Assembly: GCF_000332175.1 (NCBI RefSeq)
Contig: NZ_KB235914.1
Location: 2,047,368-2,111,367, forward strand
Length of the DNA: 64,000 nt
Reading direction: 5' to 3'
Source: Pseudanabaena sp. PCC 6802
GTDB lineage: Bacteria; Cyanobacteriota; Cyanobacteriia; Pseudanabaenales; Pseudanabaenaceae
The first letter of the stretch is position 1, and every line of letters starts with the position of its first letter. The notes beneath the pieces are model-generated. The model saw only the letters and a program-made list of their open reading frames with translations. It was not told the origin of the DNA and ran no database searches. The position numbers were made by a program, and so were the translations under genes. Below, in pieces: positions 8,372-16,380 of the stretch.

Positions 8372-10150
8372 CTACGAAACTGCTCGCAGGATCTGCTGCT
8401 TTAATTCCTGTGCCTGACTGAGTAAAGATTCTGCAAACACCACGGCGCTATCTTTTAATTTGCCTTTTTTCTTGCTTGTCTCCAGGGTAACGCTGCCACC
8501 GCCTGCTAGTTGGGCGAGTTCCTGTTTGCGCCGATCGGGGTCTAATAGTTGCACCTGTACTGTCGTGCGTTCCGCGATCGCATCGACACCATTCGAGATA
8601 GCAACAGGATCGGCAATTACGTGCTTGGAGACGTGAAAGTGGCAATCGGCGATCGCGGCGACAATCGGTTGGTGAGTTACGCAGAGTACCTGACGGGCGC
8701 GAGCGAGTTGATAGAGTTGCAGCGCGATCGCCTGCGATACGCGCCCGGATACGCCCACGTCAATTTCATCGAATACGAGGGTGCCAATCGGATCGATCTG
8801 GGCAAAGCAAGTCTTTAACGCTAGCAAAAAGCGGCTCATTTCGCCGCCGGAAGCAGTTTCGTGCAGCGGTTGCAGCGGTTCGCCTGGATTAGGGCTAAAC
8901 TCGAACACGATCCGATCTGCACCCGTAGCATTTGGTTCGATTGCGGTAAATGCCACGCGAAATTGCACTTTCTCCATCGCTAGGGATTTTAAACCAGCAA
9001 TTAATTTCTGCTCTAGTTGTGCGGCGGCGGCTTGGCGTAGCTCGGTCAGGGTACGGCAGGCAACTTGTAAAGCTTTGAGGTCGGCAGCGGCAATTTTTTC
9101 TAGCTCTTCAATTGACTGTGGCTCGTTTGTCAGCTCGTCCAATTCTTGTTGCAGTTTTTGGGCGTAGGCGATCGCGTCGGATAAGTTCGGCCCGTACTTG
9201 CGGCAAATTTGCTTCAGCAATCTAATGCGATCTTCAATTTCTTCTAGTCGTTCCGGTTCGCTTTCGAGGCGATCGCTGTAGGCATTAATCTGCCTGCCTG
9301 CCTCTTCTACCTGCGCTAGCGCTCCCGCAACCAGTTCCAGAATACCCGACAAGCTATCGTCAACTGCGACCATATCGTTGAGAACCGCTTCAGCTTTACC
9401 CAGAAGGTCGGCACAGGCAACCCCGGAGTCGTTTTGGTATAAAGCCTCGTAGACTTGATAGCTTTGCTGTTGCAGATCGACGCTGTGGGCGAGGCGGGTG
9501 CGCTCGTGCTCCAGTTCGATCGTCTCATTAGCACCAGTAAGGGCAGCCGCATCGAGTTCTTGAATTTGATATTGCAGGATGTCGATCTGTTGGAGCCGAG
9601 TGCGATCGCGATTTTGTCGTTCTACGAGTTGCCTGTGCGATCGCTCTTTAATTTCAAATAACTGAGCCACTTGTTGGCGCTGCTGCCATAGCTGCTCGCC
9701 ACCAAAACTATCGAGCCATTCGCGCTGCATGGTGCCGCGTCCCAACAAAACGGTCTGCCCCTGGGCGGTAATTTCAACCAACTGCTCGCGCAGAGCATCG
9801 ATTTGTTGCTTATTTACAATTACACCATTGAGGCGAGTGCGATTGTTTCGCGCAGTAATTTCGCGACTGCACACTAATAAACTGTCTTCGAGCAGGTCGA
9901 TTTCCTGTTGGACGAGCCAATCCATAATGCCGCGATCGGCAATCTGAAACGTAGCTTCCACCATGCCCCGTTCCTTGCCAGTCCGCAACGCCCGTGCCGA
10001 GACTTTGCCACCGAGGGCAGCATCGAGGGCATCGAGAATAATGGACTTACCCGCGCCTGTCTCGCCCGTCATGATATTCAGCCCCGGATATAGCTCCAGT
10101 TCCAAGCTGTCAATTAAAGCAAAGTTTTCAATTTTCAGGCTTAAGAGCAT
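8372..10150 (-). CDS. recN: DNA repair protein RecN
   Basis: A 592-residue SMC-like ATPase of double-strand-break repair. The Walker A motif is GETGAGKS (residues 29-36) after IENFALIDSLELEL. A central coiled-coil region spans about residues 160-360. The C-terminal ATPase half carries the ABC signature TASGGEMSRFLLALK, Walker B LVFDEIDVGVSG and the HQPIVAAIADCHF switch region. Length is normal. The C-terminal 70 residues are Gln/Lys-rich, as in other cyanobacterial RecN. It is divergent from the small gene at 10489. Confidence 0.97.
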   Translation of the reverse strand: MLLSLKIENFALIDSLELELYPGLNIMTGETGAGKSIILDALDAALGGKVSARALRTGKERGMVEATFQIADRGIMDWLVQQEIDLLEDSLLVCSREITARNNRTRLNGVIVNKQQIDALREQLVEITAQGQTVLLGRGTMQREWLDSFGGEQLWQQRQQVAQLFEIKERSHRQLVERQNRDRTRLQQIDILQYQIQELDAAALTGANETIELEHERTRLAHSVDLQQQSYQVYEALYQNDSGVACADLLGKAEAVLNDMVAVDDSLSGILELVAGALAQVEEAGRQINAYSDRLESEPERLEEIEDRIRLLKQICRKYGPNLSDAIAYAQKLQQELDELTNEPQSIEELEKIAAADLKALQVACRTLTELRQAAAAQLEQKLIAGLKSLAMEKVQFRVAFTAIEPNATGADRIVFEFSPNPGEPLQPLHETASGGEMSRFLLALKTCFAQIDPIGTLVFDEIDVGVSGRVSQAIALQLYQLARARQVLCVTHQPIVAAIADCHFHVSKHVIADPVAISNGVDAIAERTTVQVQLLDPDRRKQELAQLAGGGSVTLETSKKKGKLKDSAVVFAESLLSQAQELKQQILRAVS

Positions 10151-10488
10151 AAGCAGACTCGCAACTATTTGCTAGGGCAATCCTAGCCTAAATTTCTGCT
10201 GTTAGCGATAGTTAGCAATCGGCTGGTAGTTACCCAGAAAGTTTCTGGATAACTTCAAAAGGAGAGTTATGCAGAACATTTCTGCATATTTCCTTAAAAT
10301 GGGGAAAATTCTTGTATAAGCACCTGTAAATGGCGATCGTGTGGAAATTTTCCATATAATCACAAGTTGTACTGCTTTGACTACAGTTCACAGGAGTTTG
10401 TCAGTTAGCAGTATTATCTAAGATGCAAAATGTCAAATAATAACCTACGATCGAAGTGAGATTTAACTTCAAATGAGGTCTATTGAAA
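10151..10488. other. Divergent intergenic region, recN / small regulator
   Basis: About 340 bp without a gene. It contains AT-rich stretches and must carry both promoters. No recognisable LexA box or RNA gene was seen. Confidence 0.4.
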
Positions 10489-10701
10489 ATGCCAGAACAG
10501 TTAGAAGAACGGGTAGCCCATTTAGAAGCTGAATTTAAACAGCTAAAACATAGAGTAGAAAGGGGGTTTTTCTCTAGCCCTTGGTGGGAGAAAGTTGCTG
10601 GGACATTTGCTGACAAGTCAGCTTATGATGAGGCAATGCGGTTAGGGCGCGAGTATCGCGATTCTCTCCGCCAAAGCCCTACAGAACCATCTGATGAGTA
10701 G
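10489..10701 (+). CDS. Small antitoxin-like protein, possibly orphaned
   Basis: A 70-residue acidic protein starting at ATG 10489; a TTG six bases upstream is less likely. An N-terminal heptad-like helix (LEERVAHLEAEFKQLKHRVE) precedes WWEKVAGTF and a C-terminal AYDEAMRLGREYRDSLR. That last segment resembles the tail of antitoxins paired with PIN-domain (VapC-type) toxins in cyanobacteria. In those pairs the toxin follows directly, but here the next 90 bp hold no PIN ORF, so the toxin seems lost. Function is inferred from pattern memory only. Confidence 0.45.
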   Translation: MPEQLEERVAHLEAEFKQLKHRVERGFFSSPWWEKVAGTFADKSAYDEAMRLGREYRDSLRQSPTEPSDE

Positions 10702-10793
10702 ATGTATATTCAATGGAATACATCAAATCAAGTGCAACCCATCAGAGAAATTGAAAACACAAATTCACCCTTGGGATTCTACAAAAGCGCAAA

Positions 10794-11489
10794 ATGCTAT
10801 ACCTTGCCTTAAGTTGTTTGCAGGGAAGAGAGATATTACCTGCTGCTCAAGAATTGATTGAATTAGAAATCGACGGTTTGCAGTTAACCCCTGGGAACTT
10901 TCCTTCTGATGGATTTAAAGAATGCCTAGCTGAGCAGAAAATTATGGCCAGGACCCATCACGGATTCAATTGGCAGGGTATAAGACAAAGGGTTTGGAAT
11001 GCAGAATTAGATTGTCTAGTAAAAGCAGATTCCGTTCATCCACCTCATATCAAATCTAACCAAAATCAAGCAGAAACTGAGCGGATTTGGCAACGGAAAG
11101 CTGAGCAGGGAAATTATCAAAATATTTTATTGGAAACCATGTATTCAGGCTACTTCTTAGGTAGCGATCGCCAAATTCTCTGGGCAATGGAAATAGGCTT
11201 GAATTTGGCAGTGGATGTTTCCCATATTTATATTCAAATTTGTCAAGGCACATTGAATCTTTCTACTTGGCAGAAACTACAGGAATACTCCAACATTGGC
11301 GAGTTTCATCTCTCTGCCAACAATGGGAATGGTGATATACATCAACCATTGATTGAGAGTACTTTTGGCTTAGACTGGGTACGCGATCGCTCCCAAAGCA
11401 ATCCAGAGATCCCAATAATTCTAGAATGCTATATGCACAGTCTCACCTTTACACAACGTCAACAACAAGTAAAATTCCTAAAAGAATAG
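10794..11489 (+). CDS. Unknown protein, possible xylose-isomerase-like TIM barrel
   Basis: A 231-residue soluble protein. Alternating short beta/alpha segments carry possible metal ligands spaced as in xylose-isomerase/AP-endonuclease-2 or DUF692-type barrels: THHGFNW near residue 56, LAVDVSHIYI near residue 142, EFHLSANNGNGDIHQ near residue 173 and ILECYMHSL near residue 207. These enzymes use such His/Glu/Asp positions to bind two or three metal ions. No substrate can be proposed. The downstream acidic protein gene starts 30 bp later, and the two may form an operon. Confidence 0.4.
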   Translation: MLYLALSCLQGREILPAAQELIELEIDGLQLTPGNFPSDGFKECLAEQKIMARTHHGFNWQGIRQRVWNAELDCLVKADSVHPPHIKSNQNQAETERIWQRKAEQGNYQNILLETMYSGYFLGSDRQILWAMEIGLNLAVDVSHIYIQICQGTLNLSTWQKLQEYSNIGEFHLSANNGNGDIHQPLIESTFGLDWVRDRSQSNPEIPIILECYMHSLTFTQRQQQVKFLKE

Positions 11490-11519
11490 TTGCAAAGATA
11501 ACGCTGGAGCGAGTAAACC

Positions 11520-12041
11520 ATGAGTACAAAATATCTCTATACCCAAGAACAAGCAGCAGAATTGCGTGAAAAATTGATCGCCAATGTCATATTTCCTCAA
11601 GTTAAATTAGTTTTTGCGAAATACAACCAACTTAACTCAGCAATGTTTTTAGTAGCTCAGTATTGGGCAGATGAAGCAAGCGATGCTGTGCATTACCAAC
11701 TATTGTTGTCAGTATTGTCGACTCCAGTAATTCCGGAAGAAGATGACCTTGACTCCGATCCTGTAAATTTACCCGGTCTGCAAAATTCATGGGAACTATT
11801 AGACTCTCTAGATGAGGATGAAGATGAACTAGGATTTTACTGGAATGACAACGGAGACGCTATTGCAGCGTTTGCAGCATTTTGCAAAGAAGATGCTCAT
11901 CAGGAAATGGATGGATTGGAAGCCTACTCGCCCTACGCAGTTTTTAGACGCAAAGAGTCGGAAATTGAAATCGAAATTGTCGGCGAAATGCTTCGCCCTT
12001 GGGCAGATGGAATGCGCCCCGAAGAATGGGAAGAAGAATAA
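11520..12041 (+). CDS. Acidic protein of unknown function
   Basis: A 173-residue very acidic protein. An N-terminal mainly helical part (TQEQAAELREKLIANVI) is followed by an Asp/Glu-rich central segment (PEEDDLDSD, LDEDEDELGFYWND) and a C-terminal part ending RPEEWEEE. No transmembrane segment and no recognised motif. It lies 30 bp after the TIM-barrel-like gene. The partner and role are unknown. Confidence 0.55.
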   Translation: MSTKYLYTQEQAAELREKLIANVIFPQVKLVFAKYNQLNSAMFLVAQYWADEASDAVHYQLLLSVLSTPVIPEEDDLDSDPVNLPGLQNSWELLDSLDEDEDELGFYWNDNGDAIAAFAAFCKEDAHQEMDGLEAYSPYAVFRRKESEIEIEIVGEMLRPWADGMRPEEWEEE

Positions 12042-12268
12042 CTCGAAATCACGATTAGTAAACTCAGGACGTTCTCAATACCAGGAATAAGCTCGATCGA
12101 TTTGAGCTTCAGCAATTAGAACCCATGAGAGATCAGGGCATAACATCACTGCAACCATGTAGTGACCACATTAACCTTTCGCACTTACCAAACATTCAAA
12201 AAAACAGTTCGGGCATTGCGATAATGATACCAAATCCGGTATTTCTACCCCCTTTAAGAAGATATCAA

Positions 12269-12466
12269 TTATCCAGTTTTTAGAGCGACAGGATCGGGCC
12301 ACCAATGGAAATTGGTCAGCGCCTGAATCTGAGGTTGCATCTGGTGGAGAATGCAACAGCGTTGGGCAAGGGTCTCTTCTAAATGCTCTATTGCATCACT
12401 ACCCCAAACACTATACGTTAAGGCATCAATGAAAAATTTACAGCAAGAAAAAATGCAATTGGATGG
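12269..12466 (-). pseudogene. Possible remnant of a small conserved gene
   Basis: A minus-strand frame between a TAA near 12,466 and a TAA at 12,269-12,271 reads like real protein (DALTYSVWGSDAIEHLEE ... FHWWPDPVALKTG) but has no in-frame ATG. It could be a decayed gene end or a small ORF using a rare start. It sits in the 462-bp gap before tRNA-Met, which otherwise holds nothing I can name. Confidence 0.3.
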
Positions 12467-12503
12467 TTATGCACGTGCAACTAGGGCTATACTAGATCGA
12501 AGT

Positions 12504-12577
12504 GGCAGCATAGCTCAGATGGTTAGAGCGACGGTCTCATAATCCGTAGGTCCCCAGTTCAAGTCTGGGTGCTGCTA
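12504..12577 (+). tRNA. tRNA-Met (CAU), elongator type
   Basis: A 74-nt cloverleaf. The acceptor stem GGCAGCA pairs with TGCTGCT, followed by discriminator A at 12577. The D-arm is GCTC-AGATGGTTA-GAGC. The anticodon loop CTCATAA gives CAU. The T-arm has GTTCAAG in its loop. CCA is not encoded. A G·U first pair and ordinary stem pairing favour elongator Met over initiator; tRNA-Ile2 with a modified C34 cannot be fully excluded. The prophage end lies 377 bp downstream, so the tRNA is not its attachment site. Confidence 0.93.
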
Positions 12578-12954
12578 TTAGGTTTCAGGGTTTTCGATCT
12601 AGGACGCATCCTAGTTTGCATCCTACTTTTATCTCGGTTAGGACATTACCTTTTTTGCAGGTATCGCTTATGTGCAGGGGTTGCTAACCATTGCCTTAAG
12701 TCGTCTTCACTGAATAGGTATGTCCTTCCAGAAAAAGTGTAATGAACTGTTTCATGTATGTAGGGAAGCAGCCGAAGTTACCGTCAATTTCTATTAACAG
12801 AGGTTAATGTTAGAAAAAAAAGGCTGAAAGCGCCTCACCACAAATGTTTGAGTTATTGTCAATAAGCATTTTATATTCGTTTCATTTTTACATATCCGTT
12901 GTCAATAACACGAAACGTCGTCAGGGAAGGAGTTTGATTGTTGACGAATTATAA
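12578..12954. other. Non-coding flank between tRNA-Met and the prophage
   Basis: There is no convincing gene. The stretch contains two copies of TTGTCAATAA (12856-12865, 12899-12908). It also contains two sequences resembling transposase sites but lying outside the prophage terminus: GTTTCATTTTTACA (12879-12892) and GTTTGATTGTTG (12932-12943). Confidence 0.5.
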
Positions 12955-13026
12955 TGTAAAAATCAAACGCAGTCTCTGAGCATAGTCTAAAATCAAACCC
13001 TCTCCCTGCAAGCGTTTGATTTTTAC
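12955..13026 (+). repeat. Prophage terminus at window left (phage right end), transposase sites
   Basis: The terminal TGTAAAAATCAAAC lies at 12955-12968. Related sites follow: TAAAATCAAAC (12988-12998, same orientation) and GTTTGATTTTTAC (13014-13026, inverted), the last starting at position 60 from the end. Mu-type ends begin with TG and hold several transposase-binding sites. The flanking 5 bp are TATAA. Confidence 0.75.
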
Positions 13027-13044
13027 ACGGATTTAGGTGAAAAA

Positions 13045-13081
13045 GTATATCCGCCAAGCCGCAAAAGCTGGGCGGATATAC
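13045..13081. promoter_or_regulatory. Inverted repeat next to the phage right-end gene promoter
   Basis: GTATATCCGCCAAGC (13045-13059) and GCTGGGCGGATATAC (13067-13081) are inverted with one mismatch across a 7-nt spacer. It overlaps the start of the GGATATACAATATGTC promoter block at 13074-13089. It could be an operator or a cruciform/terminator structure that insulates the phage end. Confidence 0.55.
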
Positions 13082-13114
13082 AATATGTCTTGTCCAATCG
13101 ACACGAGCATTATT

Positions 13115-13366
13115 ATGGCAGATACAGAAGCTAGGCTTTTAATCCTTGAGGCGTTTGAATTCTGGAGGCAAGAGCAAGTCACGTTGGCAACGGTGGCGGA
13201 TTTGAATTTTGTGGATTTGTACGAGAAAAGGCAGATCATTTTGCCGGAATGGGTTTACGAGTCTTGTCCCGCCATATCTCGATCAACGCTCCACAGATGG
13301 CGGAAACTTTACAAGCAGCAGAGCTTGGGCAAGCGCAACGGTAAACGATACCAGCTAGCCAGCTAA
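13115..13366 (+). CDS. Small HTH protein resembling a transposase DNA-binding domain
   Basis: An 83-residue protein starting at ATG 13115; the frame is open further upstream, but the promoter block at 13074-13089 lies inside that extension. The segment ISRSTLHRWRKLYKQQ near residues 58-73 is a helix-turn-helix of the kind found near the N-terminus of Mu-type transposases (compare LSRSTLKNWQKRL in this prophage's MuA). It is the outermost plus-strand gene at the phage right end, where Mu-like phages carry dispensable genes. A role as regulator or binding-site competitor is inference. Confidence 0.5.
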   Translation: MADTEARLLILEAFEFWRQEQVTLATVADLNFVDLYEKRQIILPEWVYESCPAISRSTLHRWRKLYKQQSLGKRNGKRYQLAS

Positions 13367-13370
13367 GCAT

Positions 13371-14057
13371 TCAAAAAATTCTGCCCCAACCTGAGCGAAA
13401 TCCTTCGGGTAGCCACCGAGATTTGAAAATTTTTCTGCTATAAACAACCGATCTGCCATTCTCCACAGCACTTAGATAGCCGTCTTTTAGATCGCCATAA
13501 GGGTCGTGACAGACGTAAGCACCGTCTTCATGCCTGCCAATCACGCAAATTACATGGCCGCCAGTGGGCGCTTCTTCTGTACCTCTATGAAGTATTGCGA
13601 TAGGCACGGGTTTTCCGTGGGCAAGTTGGGTGTCTATATCGGTAAAGCCCAGATCTGTCCTCCAGATCGACTCCAGTCCATAGAACTTAAGAGCCAGGGT
13701 TTGGGCTTCATGACTGACGGTGTCACCATACTCCAGTACCTTTGCGAGATACTCGTCATCGCCCGATATATTAGCCCCAAGAAACTTGGCTGCCATTGCA
13801 CAGCTAGAGGAATTGCAGGTTCGGTCTGGCATTGTGTAGTTGTCGGTTTGCGGGTAGAAAGGCACGCCCAATACTTGGGGAGAGTAAACTACAGGCTGCC
13901 GCTTTCCTTGCGGAGCAAGCTTGAACGTACCTGCATGTGTTGAGTTCAGTAGATCTGCGAGCTTTTTGACCTCGCAGTTGGTGGGCACCGATCTAATAGC
14001 AATACCACCATCCATCTCGTAAATCGTCCCATCGCCAAAGAAATCAAGCCAGGTCAT
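13371..14057 (-). CDS. Phage endolysin, C39-like cysteine peptidase
   Basis: A 228-residue protein with a papain-like C39_2-type domain from about residue 64. The catalytic Cys81 is in RTCNSSSCAMAAKFL, the His168 candidate in TGGHVICVIG and the Asp185 candidate in HDPYGD. It most likely cuts peptidoglycan peptide bonds. The first ~60 residues form a separate short N-terminal module. It overlaps the putative holin gene by 4 bp, making a lysis pair at the end of the late operon. A related protein is encoded at 62807-63439. Confidence 0.75.
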   Translation of the reverse strand: MTWLDFFGDGTIYEMDGGIAIRSVPTNCEVKKLADLLNSTHAGTFKLAPQGKRQPVVYSPQVLGVPFYPQTDNYTMPDRTCNSSSCAMAAKFLGANISGDDEYLAKVLEYGDTVSHEAQTLALKFYGLESIWRTDLGFTDIDTQLAHGKPVPIAILHRGTEEAPTGGHVICVIGRHEDGAYVCHDPYGDLKDGYLSAVENGRSVVYSRKIFKSRWLPEGFRSGWGRIF

Positions 14058-14383
14058 GGGCGGCCTCCAATTAACTTAGACAAAAAGCCAGCGCGAGAAG
14101 CCTGAACCAGATCTTCCTTATCGGGACCAGGTAATCCTTTGGGAGTGTACAAGTCTCCGACGTTGACCCTTCCAGCTATGGCCGCTAAAGCGCCGCCCCC
14201 CGTGACTAAATGGGTCAAGCCAATGAGCAAGCGCTCAACATCCCTAATATCCTGGGCGCTTTCCGGTAGATGGCGGGCGGCAATATTGGCAACCGGTGGC
14301 ACGACGACACCCACGACAAGGGCGCAGATCGCAACTAGCGACCCGCGAACAGAGGAGGATTCGAGAAAGCTTTTGGGTTTCAT
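14054..14383 (-). CDS. Putative holin
   Basis: A 109-residue protein with two hydrophobic segments, GSLVAICALVVGVVVPPVA near residues 14-32 and LLIGLTHLVTGGGALAAIAG near residues 52-71, and a polar C-terminus. Size, topology and position directly before the endolysin (ATG overlap) support a holin that opens the membrane for lysis. There is no sequence-family match I can name. Confidence 0.6.
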   Translation of the reverse strand: MKPKSFLESSSVRGSLVAICALVVGVVVPPVANIAARHLPESAQDIRDVERLLIGLTHLVTGGGALAAIAGRVNVGDLYTPKGLPGPDKEDLVQASRAGFLSKLIGGRP

Positions 14384-14841
14384 GGAGTTAGCTTGCCTAG
14401 TTCGGTGAGCGTAATGGCAGCGGTGTAGAGTTTACCATCGCGGCCAAAATCGATATTTGCGCCAACGAGGAACTTGGCGAAGTAAGCAAGGGAGCCGTCA
14501 ACCCCAGATGCGATGGTGCCAACACTTTGCCTTGTGGGAGAGGCTTCAAACTCTACAAGCTTGTCAATTTCGTCGATTAGGGTAACGCCAGTGAAAGTCC
14601 CTAAACGGATGGCTTTGTCTTGCTGTGCGGTTATCTTACTTAGTCCCAAGTAAAAATCCTCGTAACCAATCGAACTAAAGCTCCACAGGTGTTTCGCTTC
14701 GCCGCTTGGGGCGGCGATCAGAGAGTTCAGATTAAGGGTGTGCCTGAAGCTCGGACGCTGATCGCTTACCTCAATACGAGGCGTGTAGCTGGTGAAGCGT
14801 TTGAGAGTGACTGTTGTAGCGCCAAGAGTTAAGGTGAGCAT
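14380..14841 (-). CDS. Tail-region structural protein, unknown
   Basis: A 153-residue beta-rich protein (TLTLGATTVTLKRF, IRLGTFTGVTLIDEID). It lies between the lectin-like tail protein block and the lysis genes, overlapping the holin start by 4 bp. The position suggests a tail-tip or fibre accessory protein. No known domain is recognised. Confidence 0.5.
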   Translation of the reverse strand: MLTLTLGATTVTLKRFTSYTPRIEVSDQRPSFRHTLNLNSLIAAPSGEAKHLWSFSSIGYEDFYLGLSKITAQQDKAIRLGTFTGVTLIDEIDKLVEFEASPTRQSVGTIASGVDGSLAYFAKFLVGANIDFGRDGKLYTAAITLTELGKLTP

Positions 14842-14845
14842 AGGA

Positions 14846-15148
14846 CTACCTCGGGACTTTGTAAGATTTACCGATCGCCGAGTACTTGGGCATCACAACA
14901 CCAACGATTTCGCCGATCCTGAGGCTGGCATTACTCTCGTAGTCTGTAAAAACCCTTGAGCCATCCGATAGCTCAAGCTCGTATTTGCCGTTAGCTGGAT
15001 CGCGGCGGATAAACCTACCAGTGGAGGTGGCACGATTGCGCTCCCGCAGCTCGCGAGCGGCGACTTTTTGAGAGCGATCGCTACTCTTGCGGAGAGATTC
15101 CGATTGAGCTAGGCGCAGGGCCTCAGGCAGGCTTGATAGGGGTGCCAT
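14846..15148 (-). CDS. Small tail-region protein, unknown
   Basis: About 100 residues, with the start taken at ATG 15148 (MAPLSSLPEAL), which overlaps the upstream gene by 26 bp. A charged helical N-terminal half is followed by a small beta-like domain (GRFIRRDPANGKYELELSDG, then SLRIGEIVGVVMPKYSAIG), possibly OB- or SH3-like. Such small barrels occur in tail and baseplate proteins. The gene links the lectin-like gene and the 14380 gene in the late operon. Confidence 0.5.
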   Translation of the reverse strand: MAPLSSLPEALRLAQSESLRKSSDRSQKVAARELRERNRATSTGRFIRRDPANGKYELELSDGSRVFTDYESNASLRIGEIVGVVMPKYSAIGKSYKVPR

Positions 15149-16016
15149 TAAATTTCGGGTTCCTAATCTCATGTTTTTGGGTAAAGCTGCCAGTTGCCCC
15201 TCGAATTGCTAGATAGTAGCCCGTCGGCAGCGCGACATTTGCGCCGAAAGATTGGCCTGCAATCCTGGCTTCAATTTGCCTGCCATTGTACTTGACCTGA
15301 GCGGATTGGAAGTTCGTAGACCGCAAGGAAGCGATCTTGGGAGACTGGTAGATTATGCCATTGTCGGGATTTAAGATTTTCAAGCAGGGGTGCGGTGTTG
15401 GCTCGTTGGGATAAGTGTCGATAGTCACCGCCCATCCTTGTGTAGGATTCGGCAGCCCGAGAGCTTCGCCAGGGCCGCCCAGATCCTTACTGGGCAAATA
15501 AGTAATCGCTATGCCATCTCCGTAGTAAAGTTCGCCCGCGATCTCGAAGCCAGTACCGCCGAACAGCCGGAACTCGAACGCAATTTCCCATTGCTTGAGG
15601 CTAATAGGATTGGACAAAACGATGCCGCCTATTTTCTGAATCCCGATGTCGGGAATCAGCTTGATTACGTCCTTGTCTATTTGAGCTACCCCTTCCAAGC
15701 CAGCGGCAACAAACTTTTCTTCTTTCTTGATAACTTGAACTGCTGGCCTTGGACGCGATCGCCAGATTTCCCTAAAAAGCCCTTGCGTTGGTACCGGGCC
15801 AATCGCTTCGCCAATTCTGGGGGCGGAATTGCTGACGAGCGAGCCGCCACTGAGTACGCTGTTACCAAGGGTTTGGTATTTGGAGGTACCGCTCGCCACG
15901 TCGTAGCCCGCGTAGGCGGCAGGCAAAATCGCCTCTTCAGCCTCCGCCTCTCTTTGCGCAAGCTTGCGGAGGCGATCGCTCGTCTTTTGTTGGGAGGCTA
16001 GGTAGGCGCTGTTCAT
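15123..16016 (-). CDS. Tail-tip protein with L-type-lectin-like domain
   Basis: A 297-residue protein. The N-terminal ~100 residues are helical and charged. Residues about 128-295 look like an L-type lectin/concanavalin jelly roll: WEIAFEFRLFG, GDGIAITYLP (166-175) and WAVTIDTYPNE (195-205), followed by beta strands. These are the conserved GDG-(I/A)-F and V-x-(F/I)-D-T-(Y/W) positions of such lectins. Located after the tail hub genes, it is a candidate receptor-binding protein that recognises host surface sugar. This is inferred from motif pattern only. Confidence 0.55.
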   Translation of the reverse strand: MNSAYLASQQKTSDRLRKLAQREAEAEEAILPAAYAGYDVASGTSKYQTLGNSVLSGGSLVSNSAPRIGEAIGPVPTQGLFREIWRSRPRPAVQVIKKEEKFVAAGLEGVAQIDKDVIKLIPDIGIQKIGGIVLSNPISLKQWEIAFEFRLFGGTGFEIAGELYYGDGIAITYLPSKDLGGPGEALGLPNPTQGWAVTIDTYPNEPTPHPCLKILNPDNGIIYQSPKIASLRSTNFQSAQVKYNGRQIEARIAGQSFGANVALPTGYYLAIRGATGSFTQKHEIRNPKFNGTPIKPA

Positions 16017-16378
16017 GGGAAAGCGGTGTAGACAAAGCTATCAATAGAGATTTGCTGGTTGAGCAGGATAGTAGTCGTGTTCAAAGCCAGATCGCCATCG
16101 CCATCCGCGATACTGACGGTGCCGCCAAATTTGAGTAAATCGCCGCTGGTAGTAGCTTCAAAGCGGACAGCGGTGCCCGAGGCTACGGCTGTAGCGGGGC
16201 CGATCGAATTGGCGGTAGCAGATCCGCTTGCCGCCGCTGGAGCGAGCGGATTGGGTAGCGTAAAGGTGGCAAGGAGAACGTTGGCATTGTCGTAGATTTT
16301 GATTTTGCCACCGTTGAGCGAAGACAGAACCGTATCTACATGCGCGTTGCGGACTGCGGTGGTGTGAGTTAATGCCAT
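16013..16378 (-). CDS. Tail-region structural protein, unknown
   Basis: About 121 residues from ATG 16378 (MALTHTTAVRNAHVD). It is an Ala/Thr/Gly-rich beta protein with TTILLNQQISIDSFVYTAFP at its C-terminus. Proteins of this type occur in phage tail-fibre regions and as decoration proteins. It overlaps the start of the lectin-like gene by 4 bp. Role unknown. Confidence 0.5.
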   Translation of the reverse strand: MALTHTTAVRNAHVDTVLSSLNGGKIKIYDNANVLLATFTLPNPLAPAAASGSATANSIGPATAVASGTAVRFEATTSGDLLKFGGTVSIADGDGDLALNTTTILLNQQISIDSFVYTAFP

Positions 16379-16380
16379 AT

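Noticed and set aside
12504-12577. tRNA-Met as integration site for the prophage
   Set aside because: The boundary is 377 bp away, no tRNA fragment is repeated at the other end, and the element encodes a DDE transposase rather than a tyrosine integrase.
12871-12954. Left flank as the missing 3' end of the methyltransferase
   Set aside because: Joining with a 5-bp duplication gives a short tail ending soon (VKIRQQSNSFPDD...) with no methyltransferase motif; another frame reads longer but needs a 1-base shift.
15390-16001. Long plus-strand frame opposite the lectin-like gene, and similar plus-strand frames in the tail genes
   Set aside because: GC-rich shadow frames antisense to well-supported genes, without ribosome sites or recognisable domains.
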